Shown: positions 45,467 to 56,889 of the stretch, in pieces
How positions within the stretch are numbered: the stretch's first letter is position 1
Layout of the letters: each line of letters opens with the position of its first letter
The notes under the pieces: generated by a model
The model's database searches: none
What the model was told of the DNA's origin: nothing
What the model saw: only the letters and a program-made list of their open reading frames with translations
Made by a program: the position numbers and the translations under genes
NCBI GenBank assembly: GCA_949775045.1
Contig: OX459097.1
Location: forward strand, 23,188,205 to 23,252,204
Direction: 5' to 3'
DNA: 64,000 nt
DNA from: Metridium senile
Lineage: Eukaryota; Cnidaria; Anthozoa; Actiniaria; Metridiidae

Positions 45467-45747
45467 TATCATATTTTTAAAGCGAGAGCTTCGCTAATGA
45501 ACACTACTTAAGCATCTCTATTTGTTAAAACAGAAAAACATCTTTTTAATAAACAAACCAAAGGTAGGTGTCGAGCACACTAAAAAGTAAGTTAATTTCT
45601 TCGTAATGGAAGTGAGAGGGGAAAGGCTAAATGTTGCCTCATGAGAATGTGATATGATGAGATGATTGGCCACAAATGTAGTTATCTAAACAATATCAGT
45701 AAATTCCTGCAATTAAAACTAACGACGCATAATTATACCTACCGTTG

Positions 45748-45892
45748 TTTCATTGTTTAGGTTTGCCTCATGCAGGAACAGGTTGCCACAAACACTTTGA
45801 GTAGTGCAATATAAGGTGCCTTTCTTTTTCCAGAACCTACTTCAGGATTTTTGGCGACCTGTTCCTGCATGAGGCCAACCTAAACAATGAAA
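45748..45892. mobile_element. 145-bp foldback MITE
   Basis: TTTCATTGTTTAGG and GCCTCATGCAGGAACAGGT pair with ACCTGTTCCTGCATGAGGC and CCTAAACAATGAAA around about 70 bp. No clear target duplication. Confidence 0.8.
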
Positions 45893-45984
45893 GTTAAGCA
45901 GTTCACCTCGACAAATTGTCGTGAAACTACTACGATACAAAGATAGGGAGAATATTCTGAATAACATCCTCATTATAATCATTA

Positions 45985-46465
45985 CTATCTGTTATTGTCA
46001 TCATCATCATTATAATTATTATTATCCATTATTGTCATCATCATCATTATAATTATTATTATCTGTTATTGTCATCATCATCATTATAATTATTATTATC
46101 TGTTATTGTCATCATCATCATTATAATCATTATTATCTGTTATTGTCATCATCATCATTATAATCATTTTTATCCATTATTGTCATCATCATCATTATAA
46201 TTGTTATTATCTGTTATTGTCATCATCATCATTATAATTATTATTATCTGTTATTGTCATCATCATCATTATAATCATTATTATCTGTTATTGTCATCAT
46301 CATCATTATAATTATTATTATCTGTTATTGTCATCATCATCATTATAATTATTATTATCTGTCATGTCATCATCATCATTATAATTATTATTATCTGTTA
46401 TAGTCATCATCATCATTATAATTATTATTATCCATTATTGCCATCATCATCATTATAATCATTAT
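45985..46465. repeat. 37-bp minisatellite, about 13 copies
   Basis: Unit TATTGTCATCATCATCATTA then TAATTATTATTATCTGT, spaced 37 bp apart. Variants are TCTGT or TCCAT and AATCAT or AATTAT. There are no unique spacers, so it is not a CRISPR-type array. Confidence 0.95.
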
Positions 46466-47770
46466 ATAACAGTTTATAATTAGATAACCCATAATTTTTG
46501 TACATCCAGAAACTGGGATATAAATAACCGGTTGCAGGCAGAGGTTTCTTTCCTCGACGTTACAGGTAAGAGAGAAAGAAATCTCTGCTCACAGGGTACC
46601 ATGGTGTATTCATCATGAGATTTTATAGCCAGAGCTGTACTTCTTGACTATGAAATAACAGTAGTTGCTCTGTTTGGAAACGTAAAATCATTTAATTTGG
46701 ATATATGACCAGTGTGCTAGAGCGCTTTGAATTTGATCAATTTTAGCTTTTCAATAACCGGAAAAAAAATTGGATTTGAAATGTGGGTCATGAGCCAACA
46801 AATATGTTGATGGCCCTAAAAGATCAGGAATAATGAGATTCCAAAACCTATTAGTAATTTTTGGATTAGTACCTCAATAACTATTTGCACATAGAATATT
46901 ATGAGATTTGGTGAGGTTGGCCTGGCAAGGAATTTTTAATTTTCTTGATGTTTACTGAATACTGGTCTTTTTTCACAGGACAACTTTTTTGACAATGACT
47001 CTATGTTTATTTTGTTCTTTACACCCAACGTAGCTCATTTGACTAGTTTTGATATCATTAAAAGTGTCATAACTCTCAAATTATGTTTTGATTGCCATGT
47101 GTGTTTTATTTGATTGGTGACCAGTGCATAAAATCCTATTTTCTCAGTTCACAAAAACAAAACCCTAGATGCCATTTTAGTGGACACTTTCATAAGTCAT
47201 TACTTGTGCCCAGGCCTTTGGCCGTGACAAGTCTTAAAATGCTACGCCGTCTGTATGACTTTCTGACTTTCATTAGGGCACTGGGAATTTTGAAAGCGAG
47301 GCGATAACACCCAGCATTCTTTGCGATACTTGAACTTGAATAATCAAGGCAGCCATTTTTAGAAGATATAGACCTTCTATACGCAAAATCGACATATTTT
47401 ATGGATTCAACACGCTTTTCATTTGTGAGGAAACTGTCCTAGCACCAAAAAACGAAGACATCAGCAAATATATGGTTGCTTCTCCTTCCATTCGTAAGGA
47501 AACTGTCCTAGCAGCGAAAAACGAAGAGACTACATCAATGGTCGAAAGGCAAGAGATATTCAGTCTTTGAAAATTACTATACAATGAAAAACAGTTATAC
47601 CATAGGTTTAACTCACAAATCAAGAACATTAGTAATATAATATATGTAATAATATATTCAATTAATAAAACTTATTGTAGTAAAAGAAGGCAAAGTAAAT
47701 TTGTAATGACACCAAATGCATTTATTTAATAAAAGGTTGTACTCAAAATTAGAACTATTGTATTTCTAGA
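46466..47770. other. non-coding, includes inverted partner at 46605-46825
   Basis: AGAGGTTTCTTTC and GAAAGAAATCTCT form a short inverted pair at 46540-46592. AGGAAACTGTCCTAGCA occurs twice (about 47428 and 47498). No gene recognised. Confidence 0.5.
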
Positions 47771-47773
47771 TGA

Positions 47774-48530
47774 AAATTACTTATTTCAGGTGACATTGAA
47801 TCAAATCCTGGCCCTCTAATTCCTATAAATACAGGAATTAATTATACTATAACAAATATAATATATTGTTCATGTGGATGAAGAAAATTATGTTTCAACT
47901 TTTGCATTGGATAATAAATTATTCTTTAACTTCTATAAATGAATCTGATGGTTGCAGTGATAACATAAACTCTGACTGCACATGAATTGCTGGGAGTAAA
48001 CCATATTTTCTTATTGCAGCATACGTAATATGTTTCTGTGTTATAAAATCCTGTGGATATTTGAATTATGTAACATTAGATGCCATCAATGAGCATGCTA
48101 AGCTGTGTAATATCTGTAATATAGTTGTAGAAAATGATGCCAGTGAATTACCAAATGTTTTAAAGATATATGATACCATAATTGACCTAGAATGCACATT
48201 AGTTACTGAACATGAAGTAGTTCTTCAAGTAAAACATTCCTCAAGAAGTGCATTATAGCAAATATTAATATCAAAACAACCGGTTTCATGCTTCTGGTTA
48301 TTCTATAAACGGTACTAATCAACAAAATAAAACAACTTTGAAGTATTTTCTATTTGACATGTAAAAATGACCAGCTTTCTAACTTTCTAACACAGCATTT
48401 ACTGATGGCAACTGTCTTATTAAAACATTTTGTGACATAAAAGAACAAAGCTCCCAATGTGATGCAAAAAATGTACTATATTCTCTTTCAAAGACACAAT
48501 ACTCTAAGGAAATTTAAATTAAACAAACAA
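47774..48530 (+). pseudogene. decayed ORF with 2A-like motif
   Basis: The frame at 47774-47878 reads KLLISGDIESNPGP and then runs 21 codons to TGA 47879-47881. D-I/V-E-x-NPGP is the ribosome-skipping 2A consensus, here in its common invertebrate mobile-element context LLxxSGDIExNPGP. Downstream in shifting frames come YLNYVTLDAINEHAKLCN, ASELPNVLKIYDTIIDLE (48061-48255) and a DGNCLIKTF-like stretch near 48410. As I recall, cnidarian ORFs with such a 2A head carry a cysteine-protease-like region of similar order, ending in a FDSHSR...DGT motif. Many stops and frame changes mean it is dead. The exact parent element (LINE or Helitron type) is not certain. Confidence 0.5.
47792..47815 (+). other. 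2A-like motif DIESNPGP
   Basis: All invariant residues of the 2A core (D, E, N, P, G, P) are present. In active 2A sequences the ribosome skips the Gly-Pro bond. Confidence 0.75.
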
Positions 48531-50110
48531 AAGATGCAAATTAACAATTAAAAAGGAAAATGTATTCAAATATGGAACCCAAAAAGAATAAAATAAGGTT
48601 GCAAGTGGCAGTACAATCATACTGGGAAGTGTAGCTCGCACTATATTTTAGCACTTATATTACAAAAGAAATAGTATTTCATCCCTTATGTAGCTAAGAA
48701 TCAAAGTACTTCAGTAGCACTATAGTTTTATATTTATATTCTTTTAGCTTCAGCAACTTTATAACATTGTACACAAATTGTGTGCGCTCAGTGACAACTG
48801 TCTTAAGGTAGTTCCGGACTCTTGCTACTGCGCATCTATTTCGCGAATCTCGTTTTTCATCATTTGTTTGCAGTTTCTTCAATAGGCTCTGATCAGGGAT
48901 AAATGTTCCATACAAACTCAAAAATAAGCCACCTGTAGCAAAAACTTTGATTTTATTGCATGACTAGCAAATGTTTGTGATAGATATGTAAGATATATAT
49001 GTAATGTAATGTATTGTCTTGTATTTCTTTCATTATATCAACTCTTTAATCATTGTTATTCCATATAATCATGATAATGTGTTATATATCAATTCAGTAT
49101 TAAAAATACCACAATTATTATACCTTATTATTATGAATTATTATTATAAGTCATTTTGTTAGTCAAACCATGATGTAAAAATTGTAAATTCATCAGCTTG
49201 AATCATACACCACACAATACTTGTCATAATTGAACACATAATTGAACATTCTTTTTACTTTTTTATATTTATATCATATAAAACAGTAGCTTCATGCAGT
49301 CCTTGACTGCCTATTTTTACTTTTTGCAGGTTAGGTTCACTAAACTTAAACTTTTATATAAGCCTCATGGAAACAGGCAAAAATCTATGTCACATGACCA
49401 TTTGGAGCGCCCCAAATGGTCACGTGAGTTAACCGGAATTCAAAACACGATTGATCGGTTTTTTGGCGGTGCATATTAACAGTTGAGTAATTTTGGTAGT
49501 ATGAAATGCTCTTCATCCGTGACCGTCGACCGACACTTAACAAACAATCAGATTCTGTACGGGCCAAAGTCTTTGTTTGACTCTTTTATCTATTTCAATC
49601 CTATTGTATTTTGTATATATTTAAGCGAATATGTCAAACTTTTACGTGACTCCGAAAACGTCATATTCTTGCGTGTTTTTATTTTAAATAAAAAACGTTT
49701 TCTAAATCTCTTTTACTTAAACTTACATTAGTTTGCGGCCAATCGAGTATCAAGTCTGTTTCCATCCTGTGAAAGATGAAGATTTTGAAGGCTTTAATGA
49801 AACAAAAATGGAATGAGTAACGTGATTTTCAACACATGACAACTTTGAATCCTCGCAGACATGTTTAGTGTCTTCGCACAACGCTTTCTTCAACACCAAC
49901 TCAACAAACAACCAAACTTACCTTTCAAACTGGTAATATCTGTTTTAAATAGGTAAGAATAGACAAAGAATATGTGTGGCACACGAGCAGACCAAGCGGA
50001 AAAAACCAACGTAATTTTCCACGTAATTTGATACCTGCGGTTGCTACCAGGCGTTACTGAATAACCAATATGTGGACTGGAACGAGCCTCATTTTGAACA
50101 CAGGAAACCC
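48531..50110. other. non-coding interval
   Basis: Includes the hairpin motif at 49287-49322 shared with 18531. CACATGACCATTTGGAGCGC and the following CCCAAATGGTCACGTG form a short inverted pair near 49391-49424. No gene recognised. Confidence 0.45.
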
Positions 50111-50118
50111 AAGTATAC

Positions 50119-50354
50119 TATACACCCACTTGCAATAAGGTTGTCATACAGAAATACAACATTTGCATAAAGAAAATAGAACATTTGTGATTTAGTAGGA
50201 TAGGAATTGATTAAAAAACAAAAGAACATCATACAAAAAGAATTCTCTCTTTTGTCTTTGAATTAATTCCTTTCACAGTAAATCACAAAATGTTCTATTT
50301 TCCTTGTGACAAATGTTCTATTTTTGTATGACAACCTTACTGCAACTAGGTGTA
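50119..50354. mobile_element. 236-bp foldback MITE
   Basis: TGCAATAAGGTTGTCATAC pairs with GTATGACAACCTTACTGCA. The inner parts AATAGAACATTTGTGATTTA and TAAATCACAAAATGTTCTAT also pair. The end ACACCNANTTGCAATAA is shared with the MITE at 51586. Confidence 0.8.
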
Positions 50355-50444
50355 CATAGATTTTGATTTTAAGAAAACGATATTAAAATTTAAAAATAGC
50401 AGGAGCCATTGCGTTGGAAATTTACAAGATTTCTGCCATTTATC

Positions 50445-50600
50445 CTGATCCATCCATCCATCCATGCAATCATACATTTATCCATCCATTCATCCAATCA
50501 TACATTTATCCATTCATTCACTTATTCATTCATTCATTCATTCATATCACCTATCCATTTATTTATTTATTTATTCATTCATATATTATTCATAACGTAT
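50445..50600. repeat. CATT/CATC short tandem repeat
   Basis: Degenerate CATC CATT tetranucleotides. Confidence 0.85.
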
Positions 50601-50865
50601 ATTTTTTGTTTATTTATAGACTGGTAGTAGTCCCCACTTTTCCCTCCGGATTCAGAAAATGTTAACTTTAATAAAACGAGCGAGTTGGGGAGGGGAGGAG
50701 GGGAGAGGAGGAGGGGAGAGGAAGTTTATTTATTATTTCATTTATTTGTTTGATGAACAGATGAACGTATGGATGAAAAAATGGAGAAGATCAGTGAATG
50801 TATAATTAAAAAAATAGAATTATAAATAAATAAACAATTATTTCAATAAATGAATAATTAGATAA

Positions 50866-51182
50866 ATAAATAAATGAATGAATGAATATATACATAAACA
50901 AATAAATAAATAAATACATAAATAAATAAATACATAAATACATAAATACATAAATAAATAAATACATAAATACATAAATAAATAAATACATAAATACATA
51001 AATAAATAAATACATAAATACATAAATAAATAAATACATAAATAAATAAATACATAAATACATAAATAAATAAATACATAAATAAATAAATACATAAATA
51101 CATAAATACATAAATAAATAAATACATAAATACATAAATAAATAAATACATAAATACATAAATACATAAATAAATAAATACA

Positions 51183-51221
<39 letters not shown>

Positions 51222-51322
51222 ATACATAAATAAATAAATACATAAATACATAAATAAATAAATACATAAATACATAAATACATAAATACATAAATAAATA
51301 AATACATAAATACATAAATACA

Positions 51323-51353
<31 letters not shown>

Positions 51354-51575
51354 ATACATAAATAAATACATAAATACATAAACAAATAAATGAATAAATA
51401 ATTAGATAAATAAATAATAAGATGAATAAATAATAAGATGAATAAATAATAAGATGAATAAAATAATAAATAAATGAATGAATAAATAAATAAATAAATA
51501 CATAAACAAATAAATAAATGGATACATAAATAGATAAACAAATAAATAAATAAATAGATAAATAAATAAATATTA
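50866..51575. repeat. TAAATACA/TAAATAAA satellite
   Basis: Tetranucleotides AAAT and ACAT alternate in blocks such as AAATAAATACATAAATACAT for about 700 bp. Long minus-strand frames of YLFIYVFM type are artefacts. Confidence 0.95.
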
Positions 51576-51585
51576 TTTATTTATG

Positions 51586-51753
51586 TACACCTTATTGCAA
51601 TAACATTGTCATATAAAAAAAGAAAATTACAAAATAGGAATTAATTAAAAGACAAAAGGAGATTACTCAAGCTCAACTTCTTCTTGTCTTTTAATTAATT
51701 CCTATTTTGTAATTTTCTTTGTTATATGAAAATGTTATTGCAAATAGGTGTAT
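51586..51753. mobile_element. 168-bp foldback MITE
   Basis: TACACCTTATTGCAATAACA and AAAATTACAAAATAGGAATT pair with AATTCCTATTTTGTAATTTT and TGTTATTGCAAATAGGTGTA. Related by its ends to 50119-50354. It sits at the edge of the tetranucleotide satellite. Confidence 0.85.
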
Positions 51754-51980
51754 ATATATTGATTTTTTCATTTATTTATTTATACAGCTTTTACCATGCT
51801 ATTCAAAGCCAAGAAATAAACTAACAGGAAAAGGCATGGTATGGCTCACACAACACAGCTTGTCTCCAAATAAAGTGTGGCCCTTAAGAAACAAAGTTTA
51901 CATAAAAAAATACAAATACATATAAAATAGCGAAATGTCTATGTGCAATAATTCACACTTATAGCAACATGTTGGTGGTG

Positions 51981-52073
<93 letters not shown>
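51981..52073. repeat. (AAT)n microsatellite
   Basis: Thirty-one uninterrupted AAT triplets. Confidence 0.97.
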
Positions 52074-52074
<1 letters not shown>

Positions 52075-52400
52075 TTACATTTATATGAGCGCGTATCCAA
52101 ATAAATGATCTATGCACTATAACATAAAATATAACAAAAAATATAACAAAAAATTTAGAAACTATAAAAATAAACAACTATAAATTAAAATAGTTTTTAA
52201 ACAAGTAAGTCTTGAGTTGAGACTTGAATTCGGGACAGATGAGGAGGATCTTAAAGACAAAGGTAGATATATGATGCTATGTGCCGAATGAACGTGTTTA
52301 TATATCATTTACATGTAAAAGAAACAATTTCCAAGGGTAGCATCACATGATCTAAAATGGGACAACAAACAAGGAAGGTAAATTGGTCTATTGCTATATA

Positions 52401-52819
52401 TACATCTATTTCAAAAATCGTTGTCGCAGCCGAAGCTACAGTCCACACTCTAAAGCCTGCAAAGGATGTCGGTTACATGGACTTAATTTGTGATCTATTG
52501 CACGTTTTTTAAATAAATATTTGTATTTATATCTACCACAACAACATCTCAGTTTTGGTCATATAACACAAACAGGTACAAACAAAATATGCTATGGATA
52601 TTATTTCTTCTTTTGTTATCAATTCATTCATAGCATATTTTGGATCTACGTGTTTCTGTTTTGTTGTATGACCATAACACTGTTACAGTCGTAGATGATG
52701 AAACTCTGATATCTCTTAAAAAACAAAAATTATGTTCATAATACCGACAACCTTAATTAGCAGGCTTCAGAGTGTGAACTGTAGCTTCGGCTGCGACAAC
52801 GATTTTTGAAATAGGTGTA
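52401..52819. mobile_element. 419-bp foldback MITE (ATTTCAAAAATCG family)
   Basis: TACATCTATTTCAAAAATCG then TTGTCGCAGCCGAAGCTACA pair with TGTAGCTTCGGCTGCGACAA and CGATTTTTGAAATAGGTGTA. Flanks are TATA-rich. The same ends bound 57757-58627. Confidence 0.85.
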
Positions 52820-53064
52820 TATATTGAAAAATATCTTAGATAGAGATAAGTAAGGAAAAATGAAAGAATAAATGAATGAATGAAACGTAAATAAAAAACC
52901 TTAAACGATCAAGATCAAGTTGGTTTATTTAATTTTATTCTTACTAAAAATTAATGAATATTTACAGCATAAATTCTTTTTCCTATAAAATATTTGTTTA
53001 ACATTTCCCAAGAAAATATTATTTCACATCTTTGTCCAAGAGAAATTCAAAAACGACATTAATT

Positions 53065-53420
53065 ACTTATTTGAGTAACCACTACTCAGTCGTTTTTGCA
53101 GTCAGTAACTGTGGGTGCATGGATTTACTCAGTTATTTGAGTAACCACTACTCAGTCGTTTTTGCAGTCAGTAACTGTGGATGCATCGATTTGCTCAGTT
53201 ATTTGAGTAACCACTACTAAGTCGTTTTTGCAGTCAGTAACTGTGGATGCATCGATTTGCTCAGTTATTTGAGTAACCACTACTCAGTCGTTTTTACCGT
53301 CAGTATCTGTGGATGCATCGATTTACTCAGTTATTTGAGTAACCACTACTCAGTCGTTTTTGCATTAACTGTGGGTGTATCGATTTACTCAGTTATTTAA
53401 GTATCAGTCCTTTTTCGTAG
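53065..53420. repeat. 66-bp minisatellite, five copies
   Basis: Unit includes TTGAGTAACCACTACTCAGT, CGTTTTTGCAGTCAGTAACT and GTGGATGCATCGATTTACTC. Confidence 0.93.
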
Positions 53421-53570
53421 CTTGAGCAAATTATATTGCACTGCAATAAACCAGGTTTTTAAGAGTTAAAAATAATATAAATTGTGGTATTTGCACAGAA
53501 AAAAATAATAAGACACTGCAAAAAATTAACTGTTTCCATAGTATATGTAAATAGTTTGTAAATAGTCACT

Positions 53571-54300
53571 TACAGCGATGTATTTTGTTATGGTTTTGCC
53601 AACCAACTATTGTTATTAGAACAAAGAAAATTAAACAATCTATTGTTAAAATGGTTGGCAAGTTAGCATCACAATACCAACACTTGTAAACACTATGCTC
53701 ACCTATAGGTGGACGTACAGTGACGTATTTTGTTATGGTTTTGCCAACCAACCATTGTTATTCGAACAAAGAAAATTAAACAATCTATTGTTAAAATGGT
53801 TGGCAAGTTAGCATCACAATACCAACACTTGTAAACACTATGCTCACCTATAGGTGGACGTACAGTGACGTATTTTGTTATGGTTTTACCAACCAACCAC
53901 ATCCTCGGGAACCCAGGGGTATTCTTCTGTCGCTCGTTTCTCGCTTCCACAACATATACCCTTGGGAACGTAGTCTGTTAGAGCTTGTTCCGGAAGTCAA
54001 AATTCAAACTTATTTAACGACTTTCTTTGAATGGTTATCTTGATTTTCATTGGTCGACCTAATAAGGTCGACCAATCAGGAAAGAGCTGAATTTTGACTT
54101 CCGGAACAAGCTCCAACAGACTACGTTCCCAGGGGTATATGTTGTGGAAGCGAGAAACGAGCGACAGAAGAATACCCCTGAGTTCCCGAGGATGCAACCA
54201 ACCATTGTTATTAGAACCAAGAAAATTAAACAATCTATTGTTAAAATGGTTGGCAAATTAGCAACACAATACCAACACTTGTAAACACTACGCATTTACA
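53571..54300. repeat. 145-bp tandem repeat, three copies, last one split
   Basis: Units start TACAGYGAYGTATTTTGTTA at 53571, 53716 and 53861. The third is interrupted by the foldback element at 53900-54194 and resumes with CAACCAACCATTGTTATTAG. Confidence 0.92.
53900..54194 (-). mobile_element. 295-bp foldback MITE, copy 2, 10-bp target duplication
   Basis: Same element as 29737-30031, inverted. CAACCAACCA is duplicated at 53890-53899 and 54195-54204. The neighbouring tandem units show this sequence once (GCCAACCAACCATTG), giving a direct empty-site comparison. Confidence 0.95.
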
Positions 54301-54560
54301 TTCTGTAAATATGTATTTAAAAACTATTTATATGCTATGGTTCCATTGGATGGAAATAGAATTCAGTTTCTCCAGTGAGATTTATCCAACAAAAAGATCT
54401 ATATTGTCTGCAAATTATAGACTCCAGCGAATGAGATTGGCGTGGAACGCGAACGAACGATTTAAAGTTTAAAAAAACCTAACTAAAACTTATATGTAAT
54501 GAGCAAAGTTCAACTCATTCAGTTATGTTGCTAATGTGAACTTAATGAGCCAGTCTATAA

Positions 54561-54870
54561 GCATAAGCAACATACGCAGACTGAGTTCGGCTTTATTCAT
54601 TAGCTGCACTTGTCTTTTCTCACACCTAGTCGAGAAATGCTTCACTGAGACCCCGTCTACACGGATCCGGATACTTTTGAAACCGCATACTTTTTGATTC
54701 GAATCGGCCTATTGTCCACACGAATCCAGTGAATCCGGTCACCGAAACCGCATACTTTTACTTGAATCCTCCAGATACGCGGATTCGTGTGGACGCAAAT
54801 ATTGTTATGCGGTTTCAGCCGGATCGGATTCGTGTAGACGAGGCCTGAGTCTGCGTATGTTGGTTATGTC
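54561..54870. mobile_element. small MITE (GCATAAGCAACATACGCAGA family) with nested insertion
   Basis: Same family as 59441-59560 and 59577-59692. It is interrupted by the element at 54650-54845. Confidence 0.8.
54650..54845. mobile_element. 196-bp nested foldback element
   Basis: Imperfect inverted ends ACCCCGTCTACACGGATCC and GGATTCGTGTAGACGAGGCC. TGAG flanks both sides (54646-54649, 54846-54849). Two uninterrupted relatives at 59470 and 59596 read CTCAGTGAAGC with the motif once. The interior repeats GGATTCGTGTGGACG-type phrases. Confidence 0.8.
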
Positions 54871-55006
54871 GCTCGTGTGAACTCTTTAATGCACCTTAAT
54901 TCCATTGTGTTCTTTCGTTGTTATTTGACTATCACACTTTAACTAATACACTTTGTTTCACGGGTTAATAAGAACAGCTCTATTACGATAGTGAACAATA
55001 CCCAAT

Positions 55007-56889
55007 CTAAATAAGTCGTTCTAGATTGGGAGGCTTAAGAACAGAGTTGAGTTCAACTCTACCTCCATCAAGTTCCTGCTTGCTTGGACTGTAAGTTCCA
55101 TTGCCAGACCTCTTCTTATAACATACGATAATAATGATTAATAGAATTAATAATATACAAGCAACCGCCACTCCAATAATTATATCCGTACGATCGGTTG
55201 CTGCTCGTTTTTCGGGCGGTCCTACGGACATTTCTGTCTCGCAGAGTGTTCCGTGAAAGTTTTCTGTACAGTTACATGTGTAGTTCGCAATCGATGTGTT
55301 GGAAACACACACACTGTCGTGTTGGCATTTCTTGTTGTCCTTACAGAAATCGATAGCAGTTTGACAGTTCGTTCCGTTGTAAGCTTTCGTACAAGAACAA
55401 TTATAACCTTTGGAAGTTCTTGCACATGTTCCGCCATGTTGGCATGGATTAGAATCACACTTGTCTTTTAGTTCACCGCAAGTTTTCCCCTTGTACTTAG
55501 AAGTGCACTCACAGCTAAAGTCGTCGGGTAGAGGGACGCAAATACCATTGTTTTCACAGCTATTTGACGGACAGAACTTCGTCAAGCCGGTACAATTCAT
55601 ATTCCCGTAACCTTCAGTACAGTTACATTTATACTCGTTATAAGATATTCTATCGCACGTTGCGTTATTCGCGCACGGCGTTGCGTTACATGGGTTGATG
55701 TAGTTCTCACAGTTCTTTCCTGTCCAGTCGACCGTACAACTACAGTTATAACCCGGGACAAACACCCCTCCTGGTCGACTATCAACACAAGTACCATTGT
55801 TGATGCAAGGGTTGCTTAAGCATTCTTGGATGTCACTCGCGCATGTACGACCTTCCCAGCCAGGGTCACAAGCACAGTAGAATCCTGTAGCATTTCCACT
55901 GCATTTTCCATTAATGCAAGGCTTGCCGACTGCACACCACTGCGTTGCATTGTACTGGCAATTGCGGCCGTAGTAACCCGTATAACAGTGGCATTGGTAC
56001 GAACCATACGAGTTAGTGCAGTTATTAGTGCCGGCTGACGCACACACGTTCGCTTTACACTCGTTGATGTCTTGTTTACAGTACGTGCCGTTGAAACCCT
56101 GGGTGCAGTTACAGGAGTAGGAAGCGACGCCATCAATACATGTAGCATTGTTAGTACAATTATTGCCCACACAGTCATCGATGTTGACTTCGCATCGTCT
56201 TCCCGCAAAACCACGTACACACGAACAAGAGAAGTTCAAATGAAGATCGGTGCAATTACCTCCATTTACACAAGGAGAAGGCGAGCATTCGTTAGTGACA
56301 TCTTCACATCGTCTACCTTGAAACCCCGTGGGACATTTGCATACAAACCTATCCTTGCCATAGTCACTGACTTGGTAGTTGCTGTTAATATGAGCTGTAG
56401 CGTTATTCACACACGTAGCACCGTTAATACAGGGCTGATGTACGCATGTCATGTTTGCCGTATTGTTACATACGGGACCTGCAAAACCCACTGGACATGT
56501 GCAGTCAAAAGCGTTCCAGATATCCGAACAATTTCCTCGTATACATGGCTTAGGACCACACACATCATCACTACGACAACCATTGTCTACACCGCTAAGG
56601 GTAGCATTGAATTGAGGCTTGAGTGGCGTCACGTGACTGACATTAAAACTTGCATTGTAGTATGGTTTGAATGGAAGTAAAGCTCCGCCCACTCTCAGGT
56701 TGTCAAGGCAACCTTTAAGAGCATTAGGAGTAGTTTGTCCGATGATTACAGGGTTTGCTAGTAGGTCTGTAAGGGCCTTGGTTGCTATGTTACCGGTGAA
56801 TGTTTCAGTAGATGTATCGATTGTTAAGTAGACGCGATCGGAGGAGTTAAAATTGATTGCATGCCAGACACCATTGTTGATGACTTTAC
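55007..56889 (-). CDS. crb: crb last exon: laminin-G 3 end, 11 EGF, TM, tail
   Basis: Acceptor TTTCCAG/GTAAAGTC. Begins GKVINNGVWHAINF, closes laminin-G at LKGCLDNLRVGG, then eleven EGF repeats in one uninterrupted exon, a 20-residue helix, CYKKRSGNGTYSPSKQ and a terminus LKPPNLERLI with TAG at 55007-55009. Eleven EGF repeats without an intron is a long single exon. Confidence 0.95.

Noticed and set aside
45985..46465. Regular 37-bp repeats resembling a CRISPR array
   Set aside because: There are no unique spacers between repeats, the units are directly adjacent, and the context is eukaryotic.
50806..51541. Three overlapping 170-230 codon frames rich in YLFIYVFM
   Set aside because: They lie wholly in a tetranucleotide satellite and are open in all three frames.
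55222..56680. Frames of 66-202 codons overlapping the last crb exon on both strands
   Set aside because: Shadows of the crb coding frame, which carries the EGF cysteines and the ERLI terminus.
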